From a virus: a stretch of 64,000 nt of DNA. Of the stretch, positions 8,765 to 17,124 are shown in pieces. A program made the position numbers and the translations under genes. Under the pieces are notes generated by a model that was not told the origin of the DNA, made no database searches, and saw only the letters and a program-made list of their open reading frames with translations. The stretch spans positions 168,938-232,937 of the IMG/VR virus record IMGVR_UViG_3300043411_000942. The stretch is one strand, 5' to 3'. The stretch's first letter is position 1, and every line of letters starts with the position of its first letter.

Positions 8765-9449
8765 TACGTTTACAGCTCACACTCACGAGCTACTCCTTAC
8801 CTCAGAGCCTGTTCTGGAGTTTCTTTGGGGTAGAGGAGTCTCTAACGATCAGATTGAATCGTTCAATCTCGGGTACTTTGATGGAGAGTTACCTCCAGCT
8901 CAGTACTCCAGCGAGTTCCTAGATTGGGCTAAGGGTGGCCTAAAGCTCAGGCAGACCCTCGTTTTCCCTTTGACGAATGCGCTAGGCAGTGTAAGAGGAG
9001 TTCAAGTACGAGCCTTGGACCGTAGCAAGTACTCTGACTTCTTCTTGACTAGCTCTGAGCCGGTACTATTCGGACTGGGGCAGGCAATGCCCCATATTTG
9101 GAAGGACGAGTCTACGATAGTCGTAGAGGGGGTGTTCGATTTATTCCCTGTCCAAAGAGTCAACCCCACGGTTGTATCCACCTTAACTGCAAAAGTCAGT
9201 GAGTCTTTTGCTCGCACGCTAAAACGAGTCGCTCACACCATTTACCCGTTCTACGATTCGGACGCGAAGGGTAGACATGGTGTAGAGGCTATACGCACCA
9301 AGTACGGTAGAGACCTTACTGTACGCCCTATCGAATACCCACTAGGCCTAAAGCTAATTGATGGTACCCCCATCAAAGATCCTGGTAACCTGTGGGAAGC
9401 CTTGGGTGATGAACGTTTCGCTCAATTTTTGACCCAACAACTGGAGTAA
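8754..9449 (+). CDS. DnaG-like primase core (TOPRIM)
   Basis: From the ATG at 8754 the protein has 231 aa and matches the catalytic core of DnaG primases. The N-terminal subdomain has the pattern FLWGRGVSNDQIESFNLGY, and the TOPRIM fold shows VVEGVFDLF (the catalytic Glu and Asp of EGxxD) and FYDSDAKGRHG (DxD-like). It should make RNA primers for lagging-strand synthesis. Neither the N-terminal zinc domain nor a fused helicase is present, so it is a stripped-down primase. The frame is open upstream to 8670, but that stretch lies inside the previous gene. Confidence 0.82.
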   Translation: MWVDTFTAHTHELLLTSEPVLEFLWGRGVSNDQIESFNLGYFDGELPPAQYSSEFLDWAKGGLKLRQTLVFPLTNALGSVRGVQVRALDRSKYSDFFLTSSEPVLFGLGQAMPHIWKDESTIVVEGVFDLFPVQRVNPTVVSTLTAKVSESFARTLKRVAHTIYPFYDSDAKGRHGVEAIRTKYGRDLTVRPIEYPLGLKLIDGTPIKDPGNLWEALGDERFAQFLTQQLE

Positions 9450-9452
9450 GTT

Positions 9453-9938
9453 ATGCAAGTGTACGCTGAGGCTGAGGCTGTTCAGGCCATCGCAAACGAC
9501 CTAATCGCCACCTACCATCCAACCCTGGCTACGGCCAAGTTCAGGTTCCTCTTCAAGGAGAAGGCCTCGAAGAAGGGTGGTAAGGTTCAACCTGGGTCAG
9601 TGAAAAAACTCTCTGACCAGATGCTCTTCCTGATTGACGCCAACTTCCTAATGGAGATCCCTCTTGAGACATGGAATGAGATGGATGCCACGAAGCGAGT
9701 AGCTCTCATCGACCACCTACTGGAGCGCTGCGTAGGTGAGGAGGATGAAGATGGCGGTGGGGATATGAAGTGGTCTGTTCGAGAGCCAGACGTAAATGAG
9801 TTTGCTACAATCCTTCGTAGGTATGGGGCTTGGCACGATGACCTTGCCGCCTTTGTGTCTGTTGGGCAATCCATTGACTTGGGGTACCTAACTGAAGTAG
9901 AGTCAAGTACTGAGACCGTGCAAACCACCACAAACTAA
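9453..9938 (+). CDS. Putative phage metallopeptidase-family protein with degenerate active site
   Basis: The 161-aa protein follows the layout of the phage metallopeptidase family: an N-terminal LATAKFRFLFKEK strand, a basic Gly-rich segment, MLFLIDANFLMEIP, then WNEMDATKRVALIDHLLERC and a C-terminal DVNEFATILRRYGAWHDDLAAF. In active members the central helix reads like DHELCH, a zinc-binding HExxH. Here it reads DHLLER: the first His is kept but Glu and the second His are replaced. It is probably catalytically dead or repurposed. It closes the operon just before a hairpin. Confidence 0.6.
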   Translation: MQVYAEAEAVQAIANDLIATYHPTLATAKFRFLFKEKASKKGGKVQPGSVKKLSDQMLFLIDANFLMEIPLETWNEMDATKRVALIDHLLERCVGEEDEDGGGDMKWSVREPDVNEFATILRRYGAWHDDLAAFVSVGQSIDLGYLTEVESSTETVQTTTN

Positions 9939-9961
9939 AGTTTGCTGGGTAAGCTCGCTAA

Positions 9962-9997
9962 GACAGGAGAGGGAAAGACTACTTCCCCTCTCCTGTC
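9962..9997 (+). terminator. Terminator-like hairpin
   Basis: Bases 9962-9973 pair perfectly with 9986-9997 (12 bp, 12-nt loop) in the gap between the metallopeptidase-like gene and dnaX. The tail is only weakly T-rich, so it may be a rho-independent terminator or an mRNA-end structure. Confidence 0.55.
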
Positions 9998-10029
9998 GTC
10001 TATGGTAGTAAAGACTTGAGGGGTGAATT

Positions 10030-11481
10030 GTGTGGGATACTCGATATCGTCCACTAGTATTCTCTGATGTGCTGGGCCAGCAAGGCACAGTGCAGGTGCT
10101 TAGAGCTAGGTTAGCCAATGATACAGCTTTGGATACGAGTTACCTCTTCTCCGGGGCTTCTGGTCAGGGGAAAACCACTCTTGGTCGTATCTTAGCTCGG
10201 GCGTTACTTTGCACCCACCTGGACAAGTCTCTCCCAGACCCCTGCAATGCTTGCCCTAATTGCGTAGCTTGCCTCGAAGACACCTCGTCTGCGTTTGTCG
10301 AGAAAGACGCTGCGAACCAGGGCACCACTGAGCACATTCGAAAAATTGTCGAGGACCTACCCTTCGCTGTGTTCGGCGCCAGAAAGAGGGTTTACCTCTT
10401 TGATGAGTGTCATCGCATGAGTCTAGCTGCCCAAGACGGCCTATTGAAGCCTATTGAGGAGAAGCAGCTTGTAAGTATTCTTTGCACTACCGAGCCTGAA
10501 AAGGTTCGACACGCCATTCGTGCTAGGTGTGAAGAGTATGCGATTCGGAGAATCACCAGAGAAGACATCCTAGGTAGGATGGTGTCTATCCTTCAATCGG
10601 AGAAGGTGGACTACGAGGAAGATGCAGTTCTTACCGTGATCGACTTCGCTGGGGGACACGTTCGAGATGTGTTGAATCGTCTAGAGATGCTAGCGCAAGT
10701 TGGGGCAATCACTGTAAGCAGTGCTCGGGCCCATTTGAACTTGTCAGCAGTCACTACCTACTACAAGATCCTACTTAGCTTGGTCTCCAATACGCAAGAA
10801 GCTCTGGATCTACTAGACTCGCTAGGTGATACAAGTACTCCGGACGAGGTTGCTTCAGGTTTGACCGAAGCCGCAATGAACTCCTATCGTTTGGCTATGG
10901 GGATGTGTGCTAACTTTAGGTACGCTGACAAGAATCTTGGCTCACGGGTATTCGAAAGTTATGGTGGTAGTGGGTTAATTGAGTTGGTTAGGGTGCTCAC
11001 CTCCACGAAGTACTCGACACAAAATGGGCTTGTTTGCGACCTAGTGATCCTCGCTGATAAGTTGAGTTCGACCGCTCAAGCGCCTGTCCAGGTTCAGATT
11101 CAGAGTCCAATCCCGGCCCCTCCTCAGGTCCAGGCGGCCCCTCAGGTCACTGTTCCTGTTGCTGCCCCTCAGACCCCTACCCCTGCTCCTCAGGTCACTG
11201 CTCCTACTCCTGCTCCCGCCCCTCAGGTCCAGGCTCCTGTCACCCAGGATAAAGCCCCTACTCTGAGCTTCGTACCTCAACCCCCCTTAGGGGATTTAGG
11301 GTCTAACGACGTTTGCGCATTGACAGAAGTAGATTCTAAGGCAATGCCTACCGAGAAACCTGGAGTGGGTCGGATACGAAAACCACTCATCTTTGAAAAG
11401 CGAGGTGACAACAATGCCCCTATCCCTCCTAGTACATGGAGAAAGCACTTTGAGGCTCTTTGGGGCAGGAGACCTAAGTGA
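10030..11481 (+). CDS. DnaX-like clamp loader ATPase (gamma/tau-type)
   Basis: The 483-aa protein opens with WDTRYRPLVFSDVLGQ, typical of DnaX. Walker A is GASGQGKTT (42-50), a zinc-binding Cys set lies at 61, 72, 75, 78 and 81, Walker B is FDECH (124-128), and the SRC-like RARCEEY follows near residue 167. It should load the clamp encoded at 5653. Residues from about 350 to 415 are a low-complexity Pro/Ala/Gln/Val linker with repeated APQV units, followed by a short basic C-terminal part. The start is GTG at 10030. Its stop overlaps the next GTG start (GTGA). Confidence 0.9.
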   Translation: MWDTRYRPLVFSDVLGQQGTVQVLRARLANDTALDTSYLFSGASGQGKTTLGRILARALLCTHLDKSLPDPCNACPNCVACLEDTSSAFVEKDAANQGTTEHIRKIVEDLPFAVFGARKRVYLFDECHRMSLAAQDGLLKPIEEKQLVSILCTTEPEKVRHAIRARCEEYAIRRITREDILGRMVSILQSEKVDYEEDAVLTVIDFAGGHVRDVLNRLEMLAQVGAITVSSARAHLNLSAVTTYYKILLSLVSNTQEALDLLDSLGDTSTPDEVASGLTEAAMNSYRLAMGMCANFRYADKNLGSRVFESYGGSGLIELVRVLTSTKYSTQNGLVCDLVILADKLSSTAQAPVQVQIQSPIPAPPQVQAAPQVTVPVAAPQTPTPAPQVTAPTPAPAPQVQAPVTQDKAPTLSFVPQPPLGDLGSNDVCALTEVDSKAMPTEKPGVGRIRKPLIFEKRGDNNAPIPPSTWRKHFEALWGRRPK

Positions 11482-13349
11482 CTGCTAGTCCCCTAGATGA
11501 GTGGGTTGTCATCGAGCTAAGTGCTCAAGGGGAAGAGGAGGACCCGGATACTATCCTACAGGCCATACGACGGCTCCTAAAGAGGGAGGTAGAGATTTTC
11601 CTTCCGGTGTCTATACGTACTTCCGGAGACAGTAGGGTCGTTCACAAGCTAATTGACAATTATGTCTTCGTTCGACGAACTCTACCCGATACAGCGTACC
11701 TGAGGTTGGAGGGGACACGGTATATCGACTCAGTCCTCACTAGCAACAAGTCGACTGGCACATCAAGAAAAATTACTGGAGTGCGCAACTCTGACATAGA
11801 GAAGATGCGACGTCAGATCCATGTGGAGTGCGAACAGGGGATCAATGTTGGGGATGAGGTCCAGATTACTGGGGGCGCTTACCGCAATATTGTAGGTAAG
11901 GTGATAGAGGACATCCCAGAAACAGAGTCCGTTCAAGTTCACATTCAGCTAAGGTCAAAGGAGGCGATTGTCACACTCCCTCGATCGTTCCTAAGATTTG
12001 TCGCTAAGGGTCAGCAGCAAGCAAGCTCAGACTTTGCCCCTTTCGCCAACAAATTGACCCGCATTAGGGACTGGATTGAAGGGCTAAGGCCACTTGCTAT
12101 CGTGCCCGGTAAAGTCTCACCTTTACTTGAGTGCTACGTAAGATGGCGGAGGCTAACTCAATGGTGGACCTCCCACCAGAGCCTGAAGTTCGATCCAAAC
12201 CAGCTCCTACGTGGTACCAATCTCTTAGAGACTCAAATCCTATCTAAGTTGGAGGTACTTAGGCAGCAAGTAGCACTTACGCGCAGTCGTCCTTTCTTTG
12301 AGCTTGTGGCTATTAGCAAGGGCTTAGAGCGCGCAGACAACGTGAGGAGTAAGTTGTCCGCTACCTTAGGTAAGGTGCGGCAACTCCAGCGACTGCACCA
12401 AAGATTGGCTGCGATTAACAGTGAAGTTCGATGGCTAGAGGCTAGCCTGTTGGGTAAAGGTAGACATATGGTACAGAATGTAGTCGTAGATGGACTTAAC
12501 TTGGCGTATCGAGTTTACTATGCGTACGCAGCTTCCCGAGGATATATGGCCCCTGCAACTGAGGGTACAGTCCTGGCTCAAACCTTCCTCAAGAGTCTAG
12601 CTAGCCTTAGAAAGAAGTTCGATCGCGCCAATATCTATGTCGTGTGGGATGGCTCTTCTCAGTACCGAAGAGGGTTGTTCTCGGACTACAAGAAGGGTAG
12701 ATCCTCCCCACCATGGAAAGAATCCGAGATGCAAAGTCTCAGAGAGGTTCTGTCCGGACTAAAGGTGCAACAAGTCTGTAACCCTACAGAGGAGGCGGAT
12801 GACGTGATTGCTTGCCTGGTAAGAGGTCCTCTCAAAGGTCAAGCAAACGTCATTGTGTCCACAGACCGAGACTTCCTACAGCTTGTCACCCACTCCGACT
12901 TGTTGCTGGTCCCAAAGCAAGGAGCACGAGCAGAGCTTTTGTACGACCGGGATAAGGTAGTGTCGGAATTTGGCCTGGCCCCAGAGAGACTCAACCAGTA
13001 CAAGGCGTTCTGTGGGGACAAGTCCGACAACCTTCCTGGAGTTCCACGCGTACCGAAGAAGGTATTCGTCGACCTAATCAATACTTTCCACGACGTCGAA
13101 AGTATCTTCGCATCTAGCCTGTCCAACTTGACTGTCAAACAGTGTGCGCAAATGCGAGGTTCCGAGGCTCAGGTGAAGTTGAACCTACACCTGGTCACGC
13201 TACGCTCTGACCTAACCTTTGAATACTTCCCTGAGTTGACGCCAGATGAGACTGAGGGAGTACTGACACGACATGGCGTCTCTACTACCCTAGCAAGCAG
13301 TGTGCGGCGTAAGTCAGGGTTCGAAAAGTTCGGTACCTCTAACCCATAG
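11478..13349 (+). CDS. NusG-like (NGN-KOW) protein fused to a 5'-3' FEN exonuclease
   Basis: The 623-aa protein has two parts that are normally separate. Residues about 8-100 read like a NusG N-terminal domain, including DNYVFV where NusG has the GYxFV strand. Residues about 124-175 form a KOW domain (VGDEVQITGGAYRNIVGKV). A helical linker runs to residue 330. From Met331 a complete FEN/T4 RNase H-like nuclease follows: VVVDG (Asp338), VWDGS (Asp391), EEADD (438-442), STDRD (461-465) and GDKSDNLPG with an H3TH motif (513-530). All acidic ligands appear intact. An AAAGG sequence 7 bases before the Met331 codon (ATG 12468) could allow the nuclease to be made alone. Confidence 0.88.
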   Translation: MTASPLDEWVVIELSAQGEEEDPDTILQAIRRLLKREVEIFLPVSIRTSGDSRVVHKLIDNYVFVRRTLPDTAYLRLEGTRYIDSVLTSNKSTGTSRKITGVRNSDIEKMRRQIHVECEQGINVGDEVQITGGAYRNIVGKVIEDIPETESVQVHIQLRSKEAIVTLPRSFLRFVAKGQQQASSDFAPFANKLTRIRDWIEGLRPLAIVPGKVSPLLECYVRWRRLTQWWTSHQSLKFDPNQLLRGTNLLETQILSKLEVLRQQVALTRSRPFFELVAISKGLERADNVRSKLSATLGKVRQLQRLHQRLAAINSEVRWLEASLLGKGRHMVQNVVVDGLNLAYRVYYAYAASRGYMAPATEGTVLAQTFLKSLASLRKKFDRANIYVVWDGSSQYRRGLFSDYKKGRSSPPWKESEMQSLREVLSGLKVQQVCNPTEEADDVIACLVRGPLKGQANVIVSTDRDFLQLVTHSDLLLVPKQGARAELLYDRDKVVSEFGLAPERLNQYKAFCGDKSDNLPGVPRVPKKVFVDLINTFHDVESIFASSLSNLTVKQCAQMRGSEAQVKLNLHLVTLRSDLTFEYFPELTPDETEGVLTRHGVSTTLASSVRRKSGFEKFGTSNP

Positions 13350-13495
13350 CATTCCACGTAGATTGGTGGAGTATCTGGAGATTATAGACGATTAGCTAAT
13401 TTTGGTTGGATCTTTTGGGTGTGTTGTGGCAGAGTTACCTCTAGTAGCTTTGAGTGGGTACCTTTGTGCCTTGCTCGTTACAAGAGGTCTAAACC
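13350..13495 (+). other. 146-bp non-coding gap before the sigma-like gene
   Basis: No convincing ORF, tRNA or hairpin is visible. The gap is AT-richer than its surroundings in the middle (around 13380-13410) and ends in the AGAGG ribosome site of the next gene. A promoter is expected here, but I cannot fix its boxes. Confidence 0.4.
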
Positions 13496-14113
13496 ATGGC
13501 AGACGGATATCTTATCCTTGTAGACCCGACCGAGTTAGCTAATCGATTCTCCACTCAGCCAAAGGAATTTGAGGAGGAAGAAGAGCCCGAAGTAGGCACT
13601 AGTATGACTCTGAGCTATGAGAGTCAGATTCAGCCTCTACTAGACCGGATCCCTAAAAGGGAGGCGGATCTCATGGAGTTGTACTACATGCAAAAGAAAC
13701 GGCAGGCGGACCTTGCCGAGATCTTTGGGGTGACTCAAGCTGCAATCAGCTATAGGTTGAACCGAGGATTGCAGAGAATTAGGTTCCTGTTGTCGATCCC
13801 AACCCTTAGCGAAGATGGGTTACGTCAGGACCTCCCAGAGGTGCCCTTCAAGCCGACTGACGTCAACATCCTTGTGGGTATGTGGCAAACAACCTGCCAG
13901 TCTGAAGTAGCTTCCAAGTTAGGCCTAACTCAAGGTAGAGTTAGGCATCGTTTTTTTGGGGCTGTAGTAGTCCTAGAGAAGAGGGCTGCGGAGGACCCTA
14001 AGTTCGTCCCCTATTCCAAAGTCTTCAGTTCCATTGCGAATAAAAATTTCAACGTGCTCAGGGAGGTGCGTCTACCCCAATGGCAGGGGCGTGGTGGAGA
14101 TGGCTGTTTTTAA
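13496..14113 (+). CDS. Sigma-70 region-4-like transcription regulator
   Basis: This 205-aa protein has a short acidic N-terminal part, then a helix-turn-helix block (about 50-100: KREADLMELYYMQ, ADLAEIFGVTQAAISYRLNRGLQRI) resembling region 4 of sigma factors. A second HTH-like block follows (about 128-160: SEVASKLGLTQGRVRHRF). There is no region 2, so it cannot melt promoters alone and more likely acts as a late-gene activator or a small DNA-binding regulator. AGAGG lies 8 bases before the ATG. It begins after a 146-bp gap that is the natural place for its own promoter. Confidence 0.7.
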   Translation: MADGYLILVDPTELANRFSTQPKEFEEEEEPEVGTSMTLSYESQIQPLLDRIPKREADLMELYYMQKKRQADLAEIFGVTQAAISYRLNRGLQRIRFLLSIPTLSEDGLRQDLPEVPFKPTDVNILVGMWQTTCQSEVASKLGLTQGRVRHRFFGAVVVLEKRAAEDPKFVPYSKVFSSIANKNFNVLREVRLPQWQGRGGDGCF

Positions 14114-14198
14114 GGTGGTTTCCAGGTACACTAGGCACTACTGGTAAATGTTTTGAATTTGAGTTGCCAAGGCTAAGGAAGTCTGGTATGCTCCACCC

Positions 14199-15299
14199 AT
14201 GAATGTGAAACATGGGTATAGTAAACGACCTGAATATGCCTGTTGGTTGCAACTTAAAGCTAGGTGCTTAGACCAAAACCATCGAATGTACCCAAATTAC
14301 GGGGGGCGTGGTATTACGGTTTACGAGCCTTGGGTTCATGACTTTCAAGCGTTCTTTGATTACGTTGGAGTACGGCCCTCCGCGAAACACTCTTTGGATA
14401 GACTTGATAACAACTCAGGGTACTTACCTGGTAACCTAGCCTGGCGGACTCAACAGGAGCAGTTACGTAATCGTCGTTCCTTTGGGAGTGGGTTGAAGAC
14501 CTCTCCTCGCAACCCAAACAGAACTACTAACTTTAAGCATGGGATGATTCACACCTCAGAGTACGCCTCTTGGTCAACGATGAAAGACCGATGTCTTAAC
14601 CGTAACTCAAGTAATTACCCTCGTTGGGGAGCCCGTGGGATTAAGGTTTACGAGCCTTGGGTTCACGACTTTCAAGCCTTCTACACCTACCTTGGGCCAA
14701 AACCATCCCCGCAACACTCCCTCGATCGGTTCCCCAATCCAGATGGTAACTACGAGCCTGGTAACGTTCGTTGGGCATCCAAGACTGAGCAGAGTCAAAA
14801 CCGACGACCAACGATTACCGGACCTACTCACGGTAATTTTGACCACGGTTACACGGGCACCCCAGAATACAAGACCTGGACGAGCATCAAGACCAGGTGC
14901 TTCAACGAAAAGCACGACCGGTATGTCTCCTACGGTGGAGCTGGCATCACGATGTGTCAGCGATGGAAGAGCAGTTTCCCTGCCTTCTTTGAGGACCTTG
15001 GGTCGAAGCCAACCTCAGAGCATAACATCCTCCGAGAGAGCCAAGAGGGGCATTACTCTTGTGGTGGATGTGTGGAGTGCCTTGAAAATGGCTGGAAGCT
15101 CAATGCGCGTTGGGCTACACGAACCGAAGTTAACCAAAACCGCCGTCCTTCTACGAGGTCCGGTAAGCTCACTTTAGAGAAGGTGCAAGACATCCGTGCT
15201 CGTATCCTTAAAGGTGAGACGCACAAGCAACTCGCTGAAGTGTTTATGGTGGGCGTTACCTTGATTGGAAAGATAGCTAGACATGAAATCTGGCTTTAG
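14199..15299 (+). CDS. Triple-module HNH/His-Me-like putative homing endonuclease with HTH
   Basis: The 366-aa protein repeats one about-95-residue module three times (about 4-92, 112-205, 214-315). Each has HG, a PEYxxW helix, YGGRGI-like turn, EPWVHDFQAF-like segment, HSLDR and a W(A)xxxEQ-NRR end. The SLDR...N...W pattern resembles His-Me/HNH-type nucleases common in phages. Module three is divergent: its DR is replaced and it carries an added Cys cluster (CGGCVEC). A C-terminal HTH (about 325-362, IRARILKGETHKQLAEVF) could bind the target DNA. It stands alone between two unrelated genes, typical of a free-standing mobile gene. Nuclease activity is inferred, and the start lacks a strong ribosome site. 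Confidence 0.6.
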   Translation: MNVKHGYSKRPEYACWLQLKARCLDQNHRMYPNYGGRGITVYEPWVHDFQAFFDYVGVRPSAKHSLDRLDNNSGYLPGNLAWRTQQEQLRNRRSFGSGLKTSPRNPNRTTNFKHGMIHTSEYASWSTMKDRCLNRNSSNYPRWGARGIKVYEPWVHDFQAFYTYLGPKPSPQHSLDRFPNPDGNYEPGNVRWASKTEQSQNRRPTITGPTHGNFDHGYTGTPEYKTWTSIKTRCFNEKHDRYVSYGGAGITMCQRWKSSFPAFFEDLGSKPTSEHNILRESQEGHYSCGGCVECLENGWKLNARWATRTEVNQNRRPSTRSGKLTLEKVQDIRARILKGETHKQLAEVFMVGVTLIGKIARHEIWL

Positions 15300-15310
15300 A
15301 GGTAGCATCC

Positions 15311-15436
15311 ATGCCTACAATCTGGCGTATTGTCCACAACGTAGTTGCTCACCCCCTCTTGGAACTTCTACCCACTAGCTGGGGGAGTTCGTTTCATGAT
15401 TGGACCGCCCACAAAGCGTGGGGCAGGGAGGAGTAG
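15311..15436 (+). CDS. 41-aa conserved small phage protein
   Basis: ATG 15311 to TAG 15434 encodes 41 residues: MPTIWRIVHNVVAHPLLELL, then PTSWGSSFHDWTAHKAWGREE. The HNxxAHPLL...FHDWTA pattern is one I recognise from small proteins in many phages, with no known function. The His/Trp-rich, partly hydrophobic sequence might contact a membrane. It ends one base before the stop of the opposing minus-strand gene, so the two are convergent. Confidence 0.65.
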   Translation: MPTIWRIVHNVVAHPLLELLPTSWGSSFHDWTAHKAWGREE

Positions 15437-15437
15437 G

Positions 15438-15833
15438 TTAAAGGTACTTCAGCGCCAAGCCGTTGATCAGGATGTGCATCAGGTTGTCCGTGATAATCAT
15501 TAACCACACTGCCATCCAAACAGGCTTTTCTGGGCCGTAACCAGTGGCTTTACACGTCTCCCAGGAAGAGGGCCACCCCGTCCTTGGTGCGATAAAGTTC
15601 TTGATCCAGCAGATATACCTTGCAAGCCGCCAACGGTCGATAACAAAGTGGGTAGTTAGGATGACGGCCAGTGCAGGTATGCTGCGAGTTACGGCTAAGA
15701 ACGGGATAGTGTACGTTACTACATGAGCAAAGGCGGCTAAAGAGCGTTTCGTTTTTTCTGTAGCCATCCAATCGCTTTGAAAAACGTAGTCCCCAATGGC
15801 GTGAGCAATGAGTTGGTCGGTAGAGATGAGCAT
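15438..15833 (-). CDS. DUF3307-like membrane protein
   Basis: The only minus-strand gene in the window encodes 131 aa. It begins LISTDQLIAHAIGDYVFQSDWMA, then has hydrophobic segments at about 32-62 and 104-125 and a middle THFVIDRWRLARYICWIKNF. The histidine/aspartate-containing first helix and FVIDRxRL segment match DUF3307-type inner-membrane proteins found in phages and bacteria, whose role is unknown. Opposite orientation suggests separate, perhaps early, expression. It is convergent with the 41-aa gene and divergent from the gene at 15930. Confidence 0.75.
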   Translation of the reverse strand: MLISTDQLIAHAIGDYVFQSDWMATEKTKRSLAAFAHVVTYTIPFLAVTRSIPALAVILTTHFVIDRWRLARYICWIKNFIAPRTGWPSSWETCKATGYGPEKPVWMAVWLMIITDNLMHILINGLALKYL

Positions 15834-15884
15834 GTTTGTAGGTACCCTAGCTTCATAGTTGAGTCAAGCTCGTATTGAGGTAGG

Positions 15885-15913
15885 GGTTGTTGAGGTTCCT
15901 TTTATGCTATTCT
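15885..15913 (+). promoter_or_regulatory. Possible plus-strand promoter in divergent gap
   Basis: The 96-bp gap between divergent genes (15834-15929) should hold promoters in both directions. On the plus strand an extended -10-like TGcTATTCT (15905-15913) lies downstream of TTGTTG (15887-15892), with a rather short 15-bp spacer. Weak evidence. Confidence 0.25.
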
Positions 15914-15929
15914 TGTTAAGAGGGACCCT

Positions 15930-16835
15930 GTGCCACTTATCTCAAACTTAAGGTACCACGACTACCAGTTTGAATTGCCTGTTTCCAGTGGGAAATGGAA
16001 GTGGGTAACTCGACTTGACGTGTCGCAGTCCAGTCCAGCCTTCTACATTAGGGATGTGATCTCTCCCTACGGGTTGCTGCGAGACTCGATTCCTATCCCT
16101 GGGGAAGTTGTCCAGTCGATGGCTCAGTCCATCCAAGACCTTAAGGACAACTTCAAGCCACACATCCTTGTAGGACCTCCAACCTCCTTGACCTTTTTGG
16201 TCGATGAGGGTCGGGGGACCTCCTTGCCTCAGACTCTCATTCTCACGAATGATGGAGTTTACGGTTCGCTACTTGGGATGAGCTTGACTCCGTCAGCTGC
16301 TTACGTGAGAGTGACTCCAGGTAGTGTGGGTAACCTAGCGTTCAACGCGTCAGGTCAGATCTCTGTGGACGTAAACTCCACCAACCTACTATCAGCGAAC
16401 TCTCCTTATGCTGAGAGCATCACAATTCAGGACTCGACGGCAACAAATAGTCCTCGTAATCTTCCGATTACCATTGTGGTTAGACCCAAAGCTACAATCC
16501 AGGTAACGCCAAGCCTACTCTTCACCTTTACGGTAGCTAAGCCGCTTACTGGGGACTTCCCAGCTATCCCAGCGCAAACCTTTAACGTGGCCAATATCGG
16601 CCTTACCGGGTCGGTACTAGAGTACACGGTCAAGAAACTCTTAGGTCTCTCGGATTGGCTACCGAGCTTCCTACCCTCTTCTGGTACCCTAACTACCGTA
16701 ACCTCTGATACGGTTACGGTAACGGTAGCTCCAGCGAGTACGTTATTGGTTGGTACCTATACCGAGAAGTTGCGTGTTGCTGGGTATAGCTCAAATTCGT
16801 ACGTCGACGTTGAGATCCGTCTTGTGATTGTGTGA
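15930..16835 (+). CDS. BACON/Ig-like beta-sandwich protein, probably virion-exposed
   Basis: The 301-aa protein starts with GTG at 15930. Residues about 100-190 and 195-301 are two beta-sandwich repeats rich in Ser, Thr and Val. The second has the layout of a BACON-type domain (TFNVANIGLTG, SDWLPSFLPSSGTL, then VTVAPASTLLVGTYTEKLRV). Such domains decorate phage heads and tails and often bind carbohydrates. The N-terminal 90 residues contain YGLLRDSIPIPG and are not recognised. Surface binding is inferred from the fold class. Confidence 0.6.
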   Translation: MPLISNLRYHDYQFELPVSSGKWKWVTRLDVSQSSPAFYIRDVISPYGLLRDSIPIPGEVVQSMAQSIQDLKDNFKPHILVGPPTSLTFLVDEGRGTSLPQTLILTNDGVYGSLLGMSLTPSAAYVRVTPGSVGNLAFNASGQISVDVNSTNLLSANSPYAESITIQDSTATNSPRNLPITIVVRPKATIQVTPSLLFTFTVAKPLTGDFPAIPAQTFNVANIGLTGSVLEYTVKKLLGLSDWLPSFLPSSGTLTTVTSDTVTVTVAPASTLLVGTYTEKLRVAGYSSNSYVDVEIRLVIV

Positions 16836-16841
16836 GGGACT

Positions 16842-17111
16842 ATGACTAAGAACTTCGACCTAGGTCAATTTCAGGTGCAAGGTGCTACAGGATTCGATGC
16901 CTTCTTCTCTCGCGAGGGGGCTCAGATCGTCACCCCTACTCACCGTCGAAAAGTAGCCTCTATCCAAGATCTCAAAGAGTTCATACGAGTGGGGGCAGAC
17001 CAGCTGATCCACAAGTCTGAGCGAGACTTGTGGTCAATCAAAAAAGAGGGGGATGGAAGTCTCTCGATTGAGCGCCAGTTTGACGACAACGGACAACCTC
17101 TAAAGTTTTAA
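16842..17111 (+). CDS. Unknown small protein
   Basis: An 89-aa charged protein without membrane segments or Cys clusters. It begins MTKNFDLGQFQVQGATGFDAF and has a strand-rich C-terminus (DGSLSIERQFDDNGQPL). It lies 6 bases after the BACON-like gene and 13 before the next, so it is probably cotranscribed with both. Family not recognised. Confidence 0.65.
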   Translation: MTKNFDLGQFQVQGATGFDAFFSREGAQIVTPTHRRKVASIQDLKEFIRVGADQLIHKSERDLWSIKKEGDGSLSIERQFDDNGQPLKF

Positions 17112-17124
17112 GGTACCCACCAAG

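Noticed and set aside
13404-13540. Small hydrophobic ORF ahead of the sigma-like gene
   Set aside because: It runs out of frame into the sigma-like gene, has no ribosome site and weak start codons; I treat it as chance.
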